Source of the DNA: an uncultured Christensenella sp.
Lineage (GTDB): Bacteria > Bacillota_A > Clostridia > Christensenellales > Borkfalkiaceae
NCBI GenBank assembly: GCA_910579295.1
Contig: CAJTTC010000007.1
Location: 1 to 64,000, forward strand
Reading direction: 5' to 3'
Length of the DNA stretch: 64,000 nucleotides
In this document: positions 38,732-47,936 of the stretch, one piece after another
Layout: every line of letters starts with the position of its first letter
Numbering within the stretch: position 1 is the first letter of the stretch
Made by a program: the position numbers and the translations under genes
The notes under the pieces: model-generated
The model's input: the letters and a program-made list of their open reading frames with translations, nothing else
Told to the model about the DNA's origin: nothing
Database searches by the model: none

Positions 38732-41700
38732 TGAGCGCAACGACCGAACAGATACGGGCTATAAAGGCAAGGGGCGAGGTGTTGGTTTCCGCCTCTGCCG
38801 GCGCGGGCAAGACGACGGTTATGATAAGCCGACTTGCCGACATATTGGAGGACGGCGCGAGCCTCGATAACGTTCTCGCCGTAACCTTTACAAAGAAAGC
38901 CGCCGCGCAGATGAAGGACAAGCTGAGGAACGAGCTTATAAAGCGTTTAAACGGCGCCGTGGGCGACAAAAGGGACAATATACGCGCTCAGTTGGGAAAG
39001 ATTAACACTGCCGACATAAGTACGATACACTCCTTTTGCGCAAGGCTGATAAGGACGTATTTTTACGTGCTCAAAGTCGACGCCTCGTTCGAGGTGCTGA
39101 CCGACGGAGCAGAGGCGGCAAAACTGCGCGCGCGGGCGATTGACGACGTTTTCGATAAGCTGTACGCCGAGAAAGACGCGGACTTGTATACTCTGCTCGA
39201 AACTTTGAGAAAGAAGCGAAGCGACAAAGCGTTGAAGGAAATGCTGTTGAACGCTTACGACGAGGTGCGGCAACGCCCCGACTATGCAGAAGTGCTCGGC
39301 GGCGCGTGCGACGGCACGTATTCGCAGGCGGGATTTGACGGCGTGAGTTGCGAGCTGGGCGAGTGTCTGGCTCAGAAATATTCCGTGTTCGTTTCAGCCA
39401 TAGACGGCTTTGCGGAGAGCTTCAATCCGCCGATAAACCGCGCGGGATATATGAAAGTGCTGGACGAAATGCGCGATACGCTCAAAGGTCTTATAGCGGG
39501 CAGAGTAGTATACGGCGCGCCGTCGCGGCTTGCAACCTCAGCCAAACCGCGCGTCAAGCCCGAGGTAGCCGAGGAGGACGCGGCGTTCTCCGCGCTGTGC
39601 GACAGCGTTAAAAAGAGATATAAGGCTCTCAACAAGGATTTGGAGAGCGAGGAAACGGAGCGGGAGCGCTTTATAAAGAGCGGCGCGGTTGCTCAGGCGT
39701 TTGTGCGCGTGTTAAAGCTGTTCGACGAGGCATATTCGGGGGTCAAACGCGAAGAGGGCAAGCTGGATTACTGCGATTTGGAGCACTGTGCGCTTGCTCT
39801 GTTGCAGGGCGAGGACTGCGACGGGGACGTGCGCGAGGGCATTCGCGATAAATATAAGTACGTATTCGTAGACGAGTATCAGGACGTAAATCCCATACAG
39901 GACGCAATAATAAGCGCGGTTGCCACGGGCGGCGACGTTTTCTGCGTGGGCGATTTGAAGCAGGCTATATACGGCTTCCGCGGAAGCAGTTCGCAATTTT
40001 TTGCCGACAAGTGCGCGGCGACGAACGGAGAGGGCAAGCATTACATAGTGCTCCCCGACAATTTCAGAAGCGCGGTCGGCGTTATAGATTTTGTAAATAA
40101 GCTGTTTGTAAACGTGATGAAGCCCCCGCTCTGCGCTTTCGACTATGCAGACGGGCACGCTATGCGCGGCGGTTCGAGATATGCCGAGGGCTTTGGCGGC
40201 GTTGCGGAAATCTGCCTTTTCGACGGCGAAACGGGCGGCAAGCGCACGGCTGAGGGCGTCTATTCCGTTGCGGACGGCGGCGTTACCGCGCAGAGCCTTA
40301 CGGCGGAGGGATTGGCGGTCTTGCAGTTGGTCGAGGAAGCGTTAAACAGTCAATACTACGACCCCGACAAGGGGCGCTCCGTCAAGACGGAGGCAGGCGA
40401 TATCTGCGTGCTCACGCGGAAAAACGCCAACAAGAGCGCGCAGGCTATCGTGCGGGCTCTGTCGTCCAGATATCCCGTTGCGGGCGCGGCGGAAATGAAT
40501 ATATGTGACCGCCCCGAAATCAAGCGGCTTTTAGATATCCTGTCCTATTTAGATAACGGCGAGCAGGACGTGCCGCTTGTTGCCGCGCTACTCTCGCCAA
40601 TCGGCAATATGACGGAGAACGAGCTTGCCGCAATACGCATTTTCGGCGGCACGGGCAAGGACGCGCCCGTCTTTCGCAATTGCGTAAAAGCTTACCGTGC
40701 GTGCGGCGGCGGTGAAATAGCCTTAAAACTCGACGTCTTTTTCAGCCGCGTCGAGAGGTTGAGAACGCTTGCTGTCAGCATCGGCGCGGCGCGGCTCATA
40801 GACGAAATTTTAAACGTGGACGGCTTTGCGGCGGCATTCGATACGGAGAGCAAGCTTGCCGCGGTGCGCAGGTTGCAGAAGGAAGCCTACGGCTCGGGCG
40901 GCGAACTCTATCTCGCGGCGTTTCTCGCAAGGGTGCGCGACGGCGGTTACGAAATCAAAGCTCCCGCCGCGCTCGCCTCGGACTGCGTACGCGTTATGAC
41001 TATGCACGCCTCTAAGGGGCTTGAATTTCCCGTCGTCATCGTTGCCGATATCGCGGTCGGCTTTGCGGGCGACGAGCGCAGCGATATGCCCTTTGTAAGC
41101 GGCTACGGCTTCGCCCCTAGATATTACAGCGGAAAGGACAGAGTTTGCCGCGGCACTGTCCTGCGCAGACTGAATAAAATGCGCGGCGACAGGGAGGAGC
41201 TGAGAAACGAAATTAACCTCTTTTACGTCGCGTGTACCCGCGCGAAATATGCTCTGCACGTTCTCACGAGCAGGTCGGACGGGTACGACCCCGTTGCGGC
41301 GGCGTTTGCCGAAAGCTATGCCGATTTGTTCGATATAAATTCGTTTGACCCCCGAATATCAGCCGTTCAACCGCAAGTAGGGCAGTCGGCGTGCGGCGTC
41401 AAGCGCATACTCGATTTCAGCCGCGCGGACGAAGAAACGCTCAAAGCTCTGCGCGGGATTTCAGAGTACGTCTACCCCTACGGCACGGGCGTGGAGTTGC
41501 CCGTAAAGAGCTCGGCTTCCCGCCTTTTATCCCAGCTTGCAGAGGACGACGGCAACGCTCTTCCTATGTTTGACGAGGAGATTATGAGCGGCGCGGGCAC
41601 GGGCGTGGAGAGCGGTATCGCCTACCACAGGTTTTTGGAGCTGTGCGATTTTTCCGTCAAAGACGGCGCGGGAATTGCGCGGCAGACAGAGGAGTGGGAG

Positions 41701-42147
41701 CGTGCGGGATTAATCACCGCCGAACAAAAGAGCATTTTAAAGATTGACGAGCTTAAATCCATTTTAGATATGCCCGCGTTTGCGGGGATTTGCGGCAAGG
41801 AAGTCTACCGTGAGCGTGAGTTTGTCTGCCGTCTGCCGTTTGCCGAATACGTCGCGTTACAGGGCGGCGCAGAGCTTACGGAGGTACGCGCCGAGGAGGG
41901 CGACGGGGTAATCGTGCAGGGCGCAATCGACCTGCTGGTTATCGAAAGAAAGGACGGCGTTGCGGTGGGCGCGCGTATCATAGACTATAAATATACCGCC
42001 CATTCGGAGGAGTACGTAAAGCGGAAATACGCTCCTCAGCTTGCGCTGTACAGAAGCGTAGTATGCAAAATTTACGGGCTTGCCGAGAGCGCCGTCGGTA
42101 CGACCGTCATCAATATCCGCGCGTGCAGGCAGATAGATATGCCGTAG
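38731..42147 (+). CDS. addA: ATP-dependent helicase/nuclease subunit AddA
   Basis: 1138 residues. UvrD/Rep-type helicase with Walker A SASAGAGKTT (about 19-28), YVFVDEYQDVNPIQ (motif II), GDLKQAIYGFRGS (motif III), VRVMTMHASKGLEFPVVIVADI (motif V) and LFYVACTRAK (motif VI). The C-terminal nuclease has GIAYHRFLE, IVQGAIDLL and ARIIDYKYT. Complete AddA. Starts in the addB stop (TAATG). Chi recognition depends on AddB; the local Chi sequence cannot be told from here. Confidence 0.95.
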   Translation: MSATTEQIRAIKARGEVLVSASAGAGKTTVMISRLADILEDGASLDNVLAVTFTKKAAAQMKDKLRNELIKRLNGAVGDKRDNIRAQLGKINTADISTIHSFCARLIRTYFYVLKVDASFEVLTDGAEAAKLRARAIDDVFDKLYAEKDADLYTLLETLRKKRSDKALKEMLLNAYDEVRQRPDYAEVLGGACDGTYSQAGFDGVSCELGECLAQKYSVFVSAIDGFAESFNPPINRAGYMKVLDEMRDTLKGLIAGRVVYGAPSRLATSAKPRVKPEVAEEDAAFSALCDSVKKRYKALNKDLESEETERERFIKSGAVAQAFVRVLKLFDEAYSGVKREEGKLDYCDLEHCALALLQGEDCDGDVREGIRDKYKYVFVDEYQDVNPIQDAIISAVATGGDVFCVGDLKQAIYGFRGSSSQFFADKCAATNGEGKHYIVLPDNFRSAVGVIDFVNKLFVNVMKPPLCAFDYADGHAMRGGSRYAEGFGGVAEICLFDGETGGKRTAEGVYSVADGGVTAQSLTAEGLAVLQLVEEALNSQYYDPDKGRSVKTEAGDICVLTRKNANKSAQAIVRALSSRYPVAGAAEMNICDRPEIKRLLDILSYLDNGEQDVPLVAALLSPIGNMTENELAAIRIFGGTGKDAPVFRNCVKAYRACGGGEIALKLDVFFSRVERLRTLAVSIGAARLIDEILNVDGFAAAFDTESKLAAVRRLQKEAYGSGGELYLAAFLARVRDGGYEIKAPAALASDCVRVMTMHASKGLEFPVVIVADIAVGFAGDERSDMPFVSGYGFAPRYYSGKDRVCRGTVLRRLNKMRGDREELRNEINLFYVACTRAKYALHVLTSRSDGYDPVAAAFAESYADLFDINSFDPRISAVQPQVGQSACGVKRILDFSRADEETLKALRGISEYVYPYGTGVELPVKSSASRLLSQLAEDDGNALPMFDEEIMSGAGTGVESGIAYHRFLELCDFSVKDGAGIARQTEEWERAGLITAEQKSILKIDELKSILDMPAFAGICGKEVYREREFVCRLPFAEYVALQGGAELTEVRAEEGDGVIVQGAIDLLVIERKDGVAVGARIIDYKYTAHSEEYVKRKYAPQLALYRSVVCKIYGLAESAVGTTVINIRACRQIDMP

Positions 42148-42227
42148 CCCTGCGTATGCGTACAAATTAAACATATTTCGGCAAATAATGCGCGTTATCG
42201 CGGCGGCTGTCGGCTATAATCTGCTGT

Positions 42228-42863
42228 ATGGAAGCCATAACCAAATTTTTCGGCAGTATACTGTCGCAGTTCAACGAAGCTAATTTTGCGTTGCTCGCAA
42301 TTATTGATTTTGCCGCGTACGTTGCGGTGTTTCTTGCGGCGCTTTTTGGGTGCGCGGTTTCCTCCCGCCTGCGTTCGGGCGATAAGCGCGCGTTCTTTCA
42401 CCTTACAAATATTTTTACGGCTATAACCCTCGCCGTATTTCTTACGAAGTTTACTCTGCCGCAGTCCGTCGCGGTAGCCGCCGTCTTCTGGATTTTGGGC
42501 TACGCGGCGTACGGTCTGCTGTGCACGTTCAAGGGCAAAAAGAGCGAGCCCGAGGATTTGCGCGCCGCCGCGCCAATACCCGAGGTTCGCCCTGTTTCGC
42601 CGACTTCACCTTCACGCCCCGCGCCCGCTCACCTCGCAGTTCAGCCCGCACCGCAGAGCGCGGTAAGGCTTGACCACGCCTTGAATATCGCGGACAAGCT
42701 ACTCTTGAAAAATCTGGGCAGAGGTGACAGGCAGGAGCTGGAAAAGATTAAAACCGCGCTCACCGTATTAAAAGTTAAAGGCATACTTTCCGCGCAGGAG
42801 GGAGAGGCTCTCAACGATATGTTCAACGCGCTCTTAAAGCTTATGGCAAAATACGACCTTTAA
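42228..42863 (+). CDS. Membrane protein with Pro-rich linker, unknown; candidate leaderless
   Basis: 211 residues. Three hydrophobic segments in the first 105 residues (about 21-43, 60-80 and 82-100), a Pro/Ala/Ser-rich linker (about 118-145), then a helical C-terminal domain (LDHALNIADKLLLKNLGRGDRQELEKIKTALTVLK). No family recognised. TATAAT at 42215-42220 places the expected +1 on or beside the ATG at 42228, and no ribosome-binding site is present. The -35 is poor. Follows addA by 81 bases. Confidence 0.6.
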   Translation: MEAITKFFGSILSQFNEANFALLAIIDFAAYVAVFLAALFGCAVSSRLRSGDKRAFFHLTNIFTAITLAVFLTKFTLPQSVAVAAVFWILGYAAYGLLCTFKGKKSEPEDLRAAAPIPEVRPVSPTSPSRPAPAHLAVQPAPQSAVRLDHALNIADKLLLKNLGRGDRQELEKIKTALTVLKVKGILSAQEGEALNDMFNALLKLMAKYDL

Positions 42864-42921
42864 TCAATGAGATATAATTCGCAAACATATATTGCGATGC
42901 CGTTTGTAAAGGGGCTCGGGC

Positions 42922-43359
42922 TTAATTGCAGAGCGCGCCGATAAACATATCCTTTGCGGCTATCTCGGCAACGCTGTGCTCGCTCTTCAAAATTATCACG
43001 TCGCCCAAAACAAGCCTGTTGAATGCAAATTTCTTTTTGCCCACGTGGGCGCATACGAGGCGGTCGCTCTTTACCGTAAAGTCCTCGGTGTGTCCCAAAA
43101 ACTTTCCGTTATCCGAATATACCGCCTGACCGAGTCGCAGGCGGGCGGACTGCTTAGCCTCCTTGCCCGCTTTCAGAACCATAGCGTTTTCGCCCGCAAA
43201 CCTGACGTCGGCGGCTGCCGCAAAAAACTCGTTTTCGCGTTCGTTACAGCATATATAGCCCTCAATTTTATCCCCGATGCAGCTTATACCTAAAATATAG
43301 CCGCATCTTTTTTTGTCCGCACCTTCGATTTTTTTGCCGTAAAGCTGACTGATTTTCAT
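42922..43359 (-). CDS. PRC-barrel-like protein
   Basis: 145 residues, almost entirely beta-strand-like. It has two similar halves: MKISQLYGKKIEGADKKRCGYILGISCIGDKIEGYICCN, and RLRLGQAVYSDNGKFLGHTEDFTVKSDRLVCAHVGKKKFAFNRLVLGDVIIL. This is the pattern of PRC-barrel/YlmC-YmxH proteins (K-x-x-x-L-x-G-x-x-V...G-x-l-x-D). GGAG precedes the ATG at 43359. Function unknown; divergent from the nad operon. Confidence 0.65.
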   Translation of the reverse strand: MKISQLYGKKIEGADKKRCGYILGISCIGDKIEGYICCNERENEFFAAAADVRFAGENAMVLKAGKEAKQSARLRLGQAVYSDNGKFLGHTEDFTVKSDRLVCAHVGKKKFAFNRLVLGDVIILKSEHSVAEIAAKDMFIGALCN

Positions 43360-43491
43360 TTTTGATTTCTCCTTACACGCTATAATATTAGCCCCAGCGT
43401 TCGGCTATCACTCAAAAAAATGGCATATGCTGTCGAAGAGTGCAAATTTGCAACACGCCGCATAAATTTTTTAAAAAGGTTTACAGTAGAC

Positions 43492-43530
43492 TTGACAGGT
43501 GTAAAGGTTTAATGTATACTTTTATCACCT
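43492..43530 (+). promoter_or_regulatory. nad operon promoter with overlapping candidate NiaR operator
   Basis: TTGACA (43492-43497), 17-base spacer, TATACT (43515-43520). AGGTGTAAAG (43497-43506) and CTTTTATCACCT (43519-43530) form an imperfect inverted repeat over the spacer and -10 box. ACAGGTGT-type half-sites are known for NiaR repressors, and a NiaR gene is third in the operon. Confidence 0.7.
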
Positions 43531-43596
43531 TACAAATAATGGTAAAAGGACTGCCGCGGTTAAACGGCTTGCGCTGAAAGCGCGGTAGAAAGTATT

Positions 43597-44937
43597 ATGG
43601 CTGATATTAAGCAAAAGTACGACGTAATAATCGTCGGTGCGGGCGTTGCGGGTTTAAACTGCGCTCTCAATCTTCCCCGCGATAAATCGGTGTTGCTTAT
43701 TTGCAAAAAATCGCCCCGACAGAGCGACAGTTATCTTGCTCAGGGCGGTATTTGCAGATTGCGCGGCGATTACGACTATGACGAATATTATGAAGACACG
43801 ATGCGGGCGGGGCACTACGAAAACAATCCCGCGGCGGTAGACTGTATGTTGCGCGGCTCGCAGGAAATTATAGACGACCTTGTAAATTGCGGCGTGGAGT
43901 TCGAGAGAGCGGAGGACGGCTCTTTTGATTACACCCGCGAGGGCGGGCACACCTCTCCGAGGATTTGCTATCACGAGGACTGTACGGGCAAGGAGATTAC
44001 CTCCGCGCTTATGCGGCGCGTCAAAAAGCTTAAAAACGTGCAGATTGCGCCCAACGTCGTGCTACTCGATATAATAGAGAGCGGCAAGGAGTGCTTCGGA
44101 GCGGTAGTATACGACAGCGCGGAGAAAACCGTCAAAAACGTGCTCGCAGATTACACTGTGCTTGCTACGGGCGGCATAGGCGGAGCTTTCGGCAATACGA
44201 CTAATTTCGGCGTGCTCACGGGCGACGCGCTGGCTATATGCTTACGTCACGGCGTCGCGGTAGACCATATTAATTATATACAAGTGCACCCCACCACGCT
44301 GTACTCTAAAAAGCGCGGCAGAAGATTTCTCATTTCGGAATCCGTCAGGGGCGAGGGCGCGCAGCTTTTAGATAAAAATTTCAACCGCTTCACCGACGAG
44401 CTCAAACCGCGCGACGTGGTTAAGGACGCGGTGTTGGCGCAGATGAAGAAGGACGGCACGGATTTCGTATGGCTGGATATGCGCCCCGTTCCCAAAGACG
44501 AGATAGAGAGCCATTTCCCCGCGATAGTCAGGCGGTGCGCCGAGGAGGGCTACGACGTGTTTACCGAGTGTATTCCCGTTGTTCCCGCCATACACTATTT
44601 TATGGGCGGCATACGCAGCGGGCTTGACGGCGAAACGACCTTGCCGAGGCTCTACGCCGTGGGCGAAACGTGCTGCAACGGCGTGCACGGTAAAAACCGC
44701 CTTGCTTCGAATTCGCTTTTGGAGAGCCTGCTCTTTGCAAAGCGCGCGGCGCAGGATATAGCGGCGGGTTATGAAAGTATCGACGAAGGAGCGGCGGGAG
44801 CGGCTGTCGACGGGTTGGACGGCGGAAAATACGCTCACCCGCAGAAATTGTTGAAACAATACAGAGAGGAAGTAAGGCGCGCCGTGGATATTGCAAACGG
44901 CGACGTAAACGGTAAATTAAAGGAGACGCGTAAATGA
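43597..44937 (+). CDS. nadB: L-aspartate oxidase
   Basis: 446 residues. FAD-binding GAGVAGLNCAL (about 14-24), SDSYLAQGGICR, the substrate-binding EGGHTSPRICYHEDCTGKEIT block, VLATGGIGGAFGNTTN, HPTTLY, PAIHYFMGGI and GVHGKNRLASNSLLE. Oxidises aspartate to iminoaspartate for NAD synthesis. Shorter than the usual 500-540 residues because the C-terminal helical domain is cut to about 40 residues. ATGA overlap with nadC. nadA, the partner for quinolinate formation, is not in the window. Confidence 0.93.
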   Translation: MADIKQKYDVIIVGAGVAGLNCALNLPRDKSVLLICKKSPRQSDSYLAQGGICRLRGDYDYDEYYEDTMRAGHYENNPAAVDCMLRGSQEIIDDLVNCGVEFERAEDGSFDYTREGGHTSPRICYHEDCTGKEITSALMRRVKKLKNVQIAPNVVLLDIIESGKECFGAVVYDSAEKTVKNVLADYTVLATGGIGGAFGNTTNFGVLTGDALAICLRHGVAVDHINYIQVHPTTLYSKKRGRRFLISESVRGEGAQLLDKNFNRFTDELKPRDVVKDAVLAQMKKDGTDFVWLDMRPVPKDEIESHFPAIVRRCAEEGYDVFTECIPVVPAIHYFMGGIRSGLDGETTLPRLYAVGETCCNGVHGKNRLASNSLLESLLFAKRAAQDIAAGYESIDEGAAGAAVDGLDGGKYAHPQKLLKQYREEVRRAVDIANGDVNGKLKETRK

Positions 44938-45794
44938 ACGAGCTGACTGAAAAGCTTATAATGGACAGACTTATAAAGGAAGCGCTTGAAGAGGACATAG
45001 GCTTCGAGGACGTGACGACCAACGCCGTTATGCCCGAGTATAAGAAGGGCAGAGTAAAGCTCATATGCAAGCAGGACGGCGTTATATGCGGACTGAACGT
45101 GTTCGAGCGCGTATTTAAGCTCCTCGACGAAAATACCGTCATAGAGATTTTTGTCAAGGACGGCGACGAGGTAAAAAAGGGTCAGCGCATAGCTATGATA
45201 TCGGGCGATATCCGCGTGTTGCTTTCGGGCGAGCGCGTGGCTTTGAACTTTTTACAGCGAATGAGCGGCATTGCTACCTACACCCGAAAGGTTGCCGACC
45301 TGTTAAAGGGCTGCAAGACTAAGCTTCTGGACACGCGTAAAACTACGCCCAATATGCGCATATTCGAAAAGTATGCCGTGCGCGTGGGCGGCGGCAACAA
45401 TCACAGATATAACCTTTCCGACGGCGTGCTGTTAAAGGACAACCATATCGGCGCGGCGGGCGGCGTTAAAAAGGCGGTTGAAATGGCGAGGGCGTACGCT
45501 CCTTTCGTCCGCAAAATAGAAGTCGAAGTCGAAAACCTCGATATGTGCCGCGAGGCTCTGGAAGCGGGCGCAGATATAATTATGCTTGACAATATGACCG
45601 TCGAGGATATGAAAAAGGCGGTTGAGATGATAGGCGGCAGGGCGCTCACAGAGTGTAGCGGCAACGTCACCCTCGGAAATATCGGGAATATAAAGAGCAC
45701 GGGCGTAGACTACGTTTCGTCGGGCGCGCTCACCCATTCCGCACCCATTCTCGACTTGTCGCTTAAAGAACTGCACCCCGAAGTGGGATTGTGA
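44934..45794 (+). CDS. nadC: Nicotinate-nucleotide pyrophosphorylase (quinolinate phosphoribosyltransferase)
   Basis: 286 residues: EDIGFEDVTTNAV near the N-terminus, LSGERVALNFLQRMSGIAT, LLDTRKTTPNMRIFEKYAVRVGGGNNHRYNLSDGVLLKDNHI and the barrel motif ECSGNVTLGNI. All key residues of the QPRTase family are present. Makes nicotinate mononucleotide from quinolinate and PRPP. Overlaps both neighbours by a few bases, so the three nad genes are tightly coupled. Confidence 0.96.
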   Translation: MNELTEKLIMDRLIKEALEEDIGFEDVTTNAVMPEYKKGRVKLICKQDGVICGLNVFERVFKLLDENTVIEIFVKDGDEVKKGQRIAMISGDIRVLLSGERVALNFLQRMSGIATYTRKVADLLKGCKTKLLDTRKTTPNMRIFEKYAVRVGGGNNHRYNLSDGVLLKDNHIGAAGGVKKAVEMARAYAPFVRKIEVEVENLDMCREALEAGADIIMLDNMTVEDMKKAVEMIGGRALTECSGNVTLGNIGNIKSTGVDYVSSGALTHSAPILDLSLKELHPEVGL

Positions 45795-46303
45795 TGAAGG
45801 CTGCGCAGAGGCGGGAGGAGATACTCTCGCTTATAGGTAACAGCCGCAATCCAGTGTCGGCTAATTTTCTCAGCGAGCGTTACTCTGTGTCGCGGCAGGT
45901 GATAGTGCAGGATATCGCGCTTCTGCGTGCGCAGGGGTACGGCGTAATATCGACAAACCGCGGGTACGTGCTCGGCTCGGGATTGGGGGCGGAGCGCGTG
46001 TTCAAGTGCCGCCACACCTTGCAGGAGCTTATTAAGGAGAGTGAAATAATCATTTCGCGCGGGGGCAGGGTGGAGGACATAATGGTCAATCACCGCGTTT
46101 ACGGCAAAATATCGGCGAGGTTGGAGCTGTCAGAACCTAGGCACGCGGAAGAGCTCTACCGTTCGCTTGTGTCCGGAGCTTCCAAGCCGCTTATGAGCGT
46201 TACCGACGGATATCACTATCACACCGTGTCCGCCGACCGCGAGGAAACGCTTGACGATATCGGGAACGCCCTTCGGCAAGCGGGTTTCCTCATTGAAATT
46301 TAA
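45794..46303 (+). CDS. niaR: NiaR-type niacin-responsive repressor
   Basis: About 169 residues: an N-terminal winged helix-turn-helix (RREEILSLIGNSRNPVSANFLSERYSVSRQVIVQDIALLRAQG) and a C-terminal 3H domain with the three conserved His positions (KCRHTLQEL, VNHRVYGK, GYHYHTV) that bind metal and niacin. ATG at 45794 overlaps the nadC stop; a GTG at 45791 is also possible. It most likely represses its own operon through the inverted repeat at 43497-43530. Confidence 0.9.
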   Translation: MKAAQRREEILSLIGNSRNPVSANFLSERYSVSRQVIVQDIALLRAQGYGVISTNRGYVLGSGLGAERVFKCRHTLQELIKESEIIISRGGRVEDIMVNHRVYGKISARLELSEPRHAEELYRSLVSGASKPLMSVTDGYHYHTVSADREETLDDIGNALRQAGFLIEI

Positions 46304-46424
46304 CGTGCTACAATTTTTAACTTGCAGGCAGGCAAAACTTATCAGATAGGGAGAACGAATACCGAAGCTATACTTGCCGCCGTCAGCATAATAATTCCTC
46401 AATAAATCTTATATCTTTAAAATG

Positions 46425-46449
46425 GAAAGCGGTTGCTTTCTTTTTTTTT
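46425..46449 (+). terminator. Terminator of the nad operon
   Basis: GAAAGC (46425-46430), GGTT, GCTTTC (46435-46440), nine T. Confidence 0.88.
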
Positions 46450-46450
46450 G

Positions 46451-46479
46451 TTGATTTCGGCGGTGCGGTGTGATAAAAT
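46451..46479 (+). promoter_or_regulatory. Promoter of metF, leaderless type
   Basis: TTGATT (46451-46456), 17-base spacer, TAAAAT (46474-46479). The ATG of metF starts at 46487, the eighth base after the -10 box, and no ribosome-binding site is present between them. Confidence 0.7.
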
Positions 46480-46486
46480 TATATAT

Positions 46487-47344
46487 ATGAAAATCTCGGA
46501 TATTTTAAATTCAAAAAAGGCGGCGCTGTCTTTCGAGGTGTTTCCGCCCAAAACGAGCGACAAATTCGAATCCGTGCAGGCGGCTGTCGATAAAATAGCC
46601 GCGCTCTCGCCCGATTTTATGAGCGTGACTTACGGCGCGGGCGGCGGCACAAGCGACTATACCGTCGCCGTTACAAAGCACATAAAGGAAGCTTTCGGAG
46701 TGACGGCTCTCGCGCATCTGTCCTGCATAACCTCGGACAGGGCTGACGTCAGAGCCAAGCTTGCGCGGCTTAAAGAAGAGGGCATTGAAAACGTGCTTGC
46801 GCTTCGCGGCGATTTGCCGAAAGATTTCGACGGCAAGCTCGAATACAGATATGCGAGCGAGCTGGTTGCCGAAATAAAGGCGGCGGGCGGCTTCTGCATA
46901 GGCGGCGCGTGCTATCCCGAGGGACACCCCGATTCCCCCACGCTCTTTTCCGATATCGACAACTTAAAGCGCAAGGTGGACGCGGGGTGCGACTTCCTTA
47001 CCACGCAGATGTTCTTCGATAACGACCTCTATTACAGCTTTCTGTCAAAGGTGAGGGAGGCGGGCATAAGCGTGCCTGTAATCGCGGGGATAATGCCCGT
47101 AACCAACGCGGCGCAGACGAGAAGAATGATGACGCTTTCGGGCGGCTCGCTCCCCACGCGCTTTAAACGCATAATCGACCGTTACGGCGACAATGCCGAG
47201 GCTATGGCGCAGGCGGGCATAATCTACGCTTGCGAGCAGATAATCGACCTGTACGCAAACGGCGTGCGGGCGGTGCACGTCTACTCAATGAATAAACCTT
47301 ACGTTGCGGCGCAGATAAAGGACAACCTGCGCGGGATTATATGA
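46487..47344 (+). CDS. metF: 5,10-methylenetetrahydrofolate reductase
   Basis: 285 residues: the barrel motifs FEVFPPKT (about 16-23), SVTYGAGGG, HLSCITSDR, NVLALRGD and PEGHPDS, plus FLTTQMFFDND and PVIAGIMPV. All family landmarks are in place. Makes 5-methyl-THF for methionine synthase. ATG at 46487; upstream in-frame starts would overlap the promoter. It overlaps the activation-domain gene by ATGA, giving a metF-activation-metH operon. Confidence 0.95.
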   Translation: MKISDILNSKKAALSFEVFPPKTSDKFESVQAAVDKIAALSPDFMSVTYGAGGGTSDYTVAVTKHIKEAFGVTALAHLSCITSDRADVRAKLARLKEEGIENVLALRGDLPKDFDGKLEYRYASELVAEIKAAGGFCIGGACYPEGHPDSPTLFSDIDNLKRKVDAGCDFLTTQMFFDNDLYYSFLSKVREAGISVPVIAGIMPVTNAAQTRRMMTLSGGSLPTRFKRIIDRYGDNAEAMAQAGIIYACEQIIDLYANGVRAVHVYSMNKPYVAAQIKDNLRGII

Positions 47345-47934
47345 TAAAGGTCATACGCGGGCGGCTCGACGGCTTTGACGGGCAGGAGGCGTTGCGCTAC
47401 CTTGGCTATTGCAAACGCGATATCCCCGCCGACAACGTTCGCAGCCTTTTTGAAGAGTGCGGCAGGGAGGTTCTCGCCGTGCAGGATTTGCGAGCGGTGT
47501 ACTCCGATTTCCCGCTTGCAACCGAAGGCGACGGGTTGGATTTGGGATTTGCAAGGGTTAAGAGCCATTCGCTTGCCCTTAACCTTACAGGGTGCAAAAG
47601 GACGGTGCTCTTTGCGTGCACGGCGGGCGCGGGTATAGACAGGCTTCTTGCCAAATACAACCGCATATCGCCCGCAAAAGCGGCGGTCGTTCAGGCTGTC
47701 GGCGCGGCTCTCGTCGAGGGCTGGTGCGACGAAATATGCGCGAGGATAGAGCGGGAATACGGCGCGGTTAAGCCACGCTTTTCGTGCGGGTACGGCGACC
47801 TGCCTCTGACCCTTCAACGCGACATATTCGCCGTCCTTTCGGTCACAAAGAACATAGGAATAACCCTCTCGGACGATTGCTTTATGACCCCTACCAAGTC
47901 GGTTACGGCGATTGTCGGAGTGATTGAGAAATAG
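47341..47934 (+). CDS. Methionine synthase activation-domain protein (separate gene)
   Basis: 197 residues matching the AdoMet-binding reactivation domain of cobalamin-dependent methionine synthase as found encoded separately in Clostridia: ALRYLGYC near the N-terminus, ATEGDGLDLG..SHSLALNLTGC, TAGAGIDRLL, QAVGAALVEGWCDEI and RFSCGYGDLPLTLQRDIFAVL (family R-x-S-x-G-Y-x-x-x-P). Reactivates oxidised cobalamin with AdoMet. Two bases separate its stop from metH. Confidence 0.88.
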   Translation: MIKVIRGRLDGFDGQEALRYLGYCKRDIPADNVRSLFEECGREVLAVQDLRAVYSDFPLATEGDGLDLGFARVKSHSLALNLTGCKRTVLFACTAGAGIDRLLAKYNRISPAKAAVVQAVGAALVEGWCDEICARIEREYGAVKPRFSCGYGDLPLTLQRDIFAVLSVTKNIGITLSDDCFMTPTKSVTAIVGVIEK

Positions 47935-47936
47935 AT

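Noticed and set aside
42864..42921. tRNA or rRNA genes anywhere in the window
   Set aside because: Reading the intergenic gaps showed no cloverleaf with TTC-A/G-A loop pattern and CCA-type ends, and no rRNA sequence.
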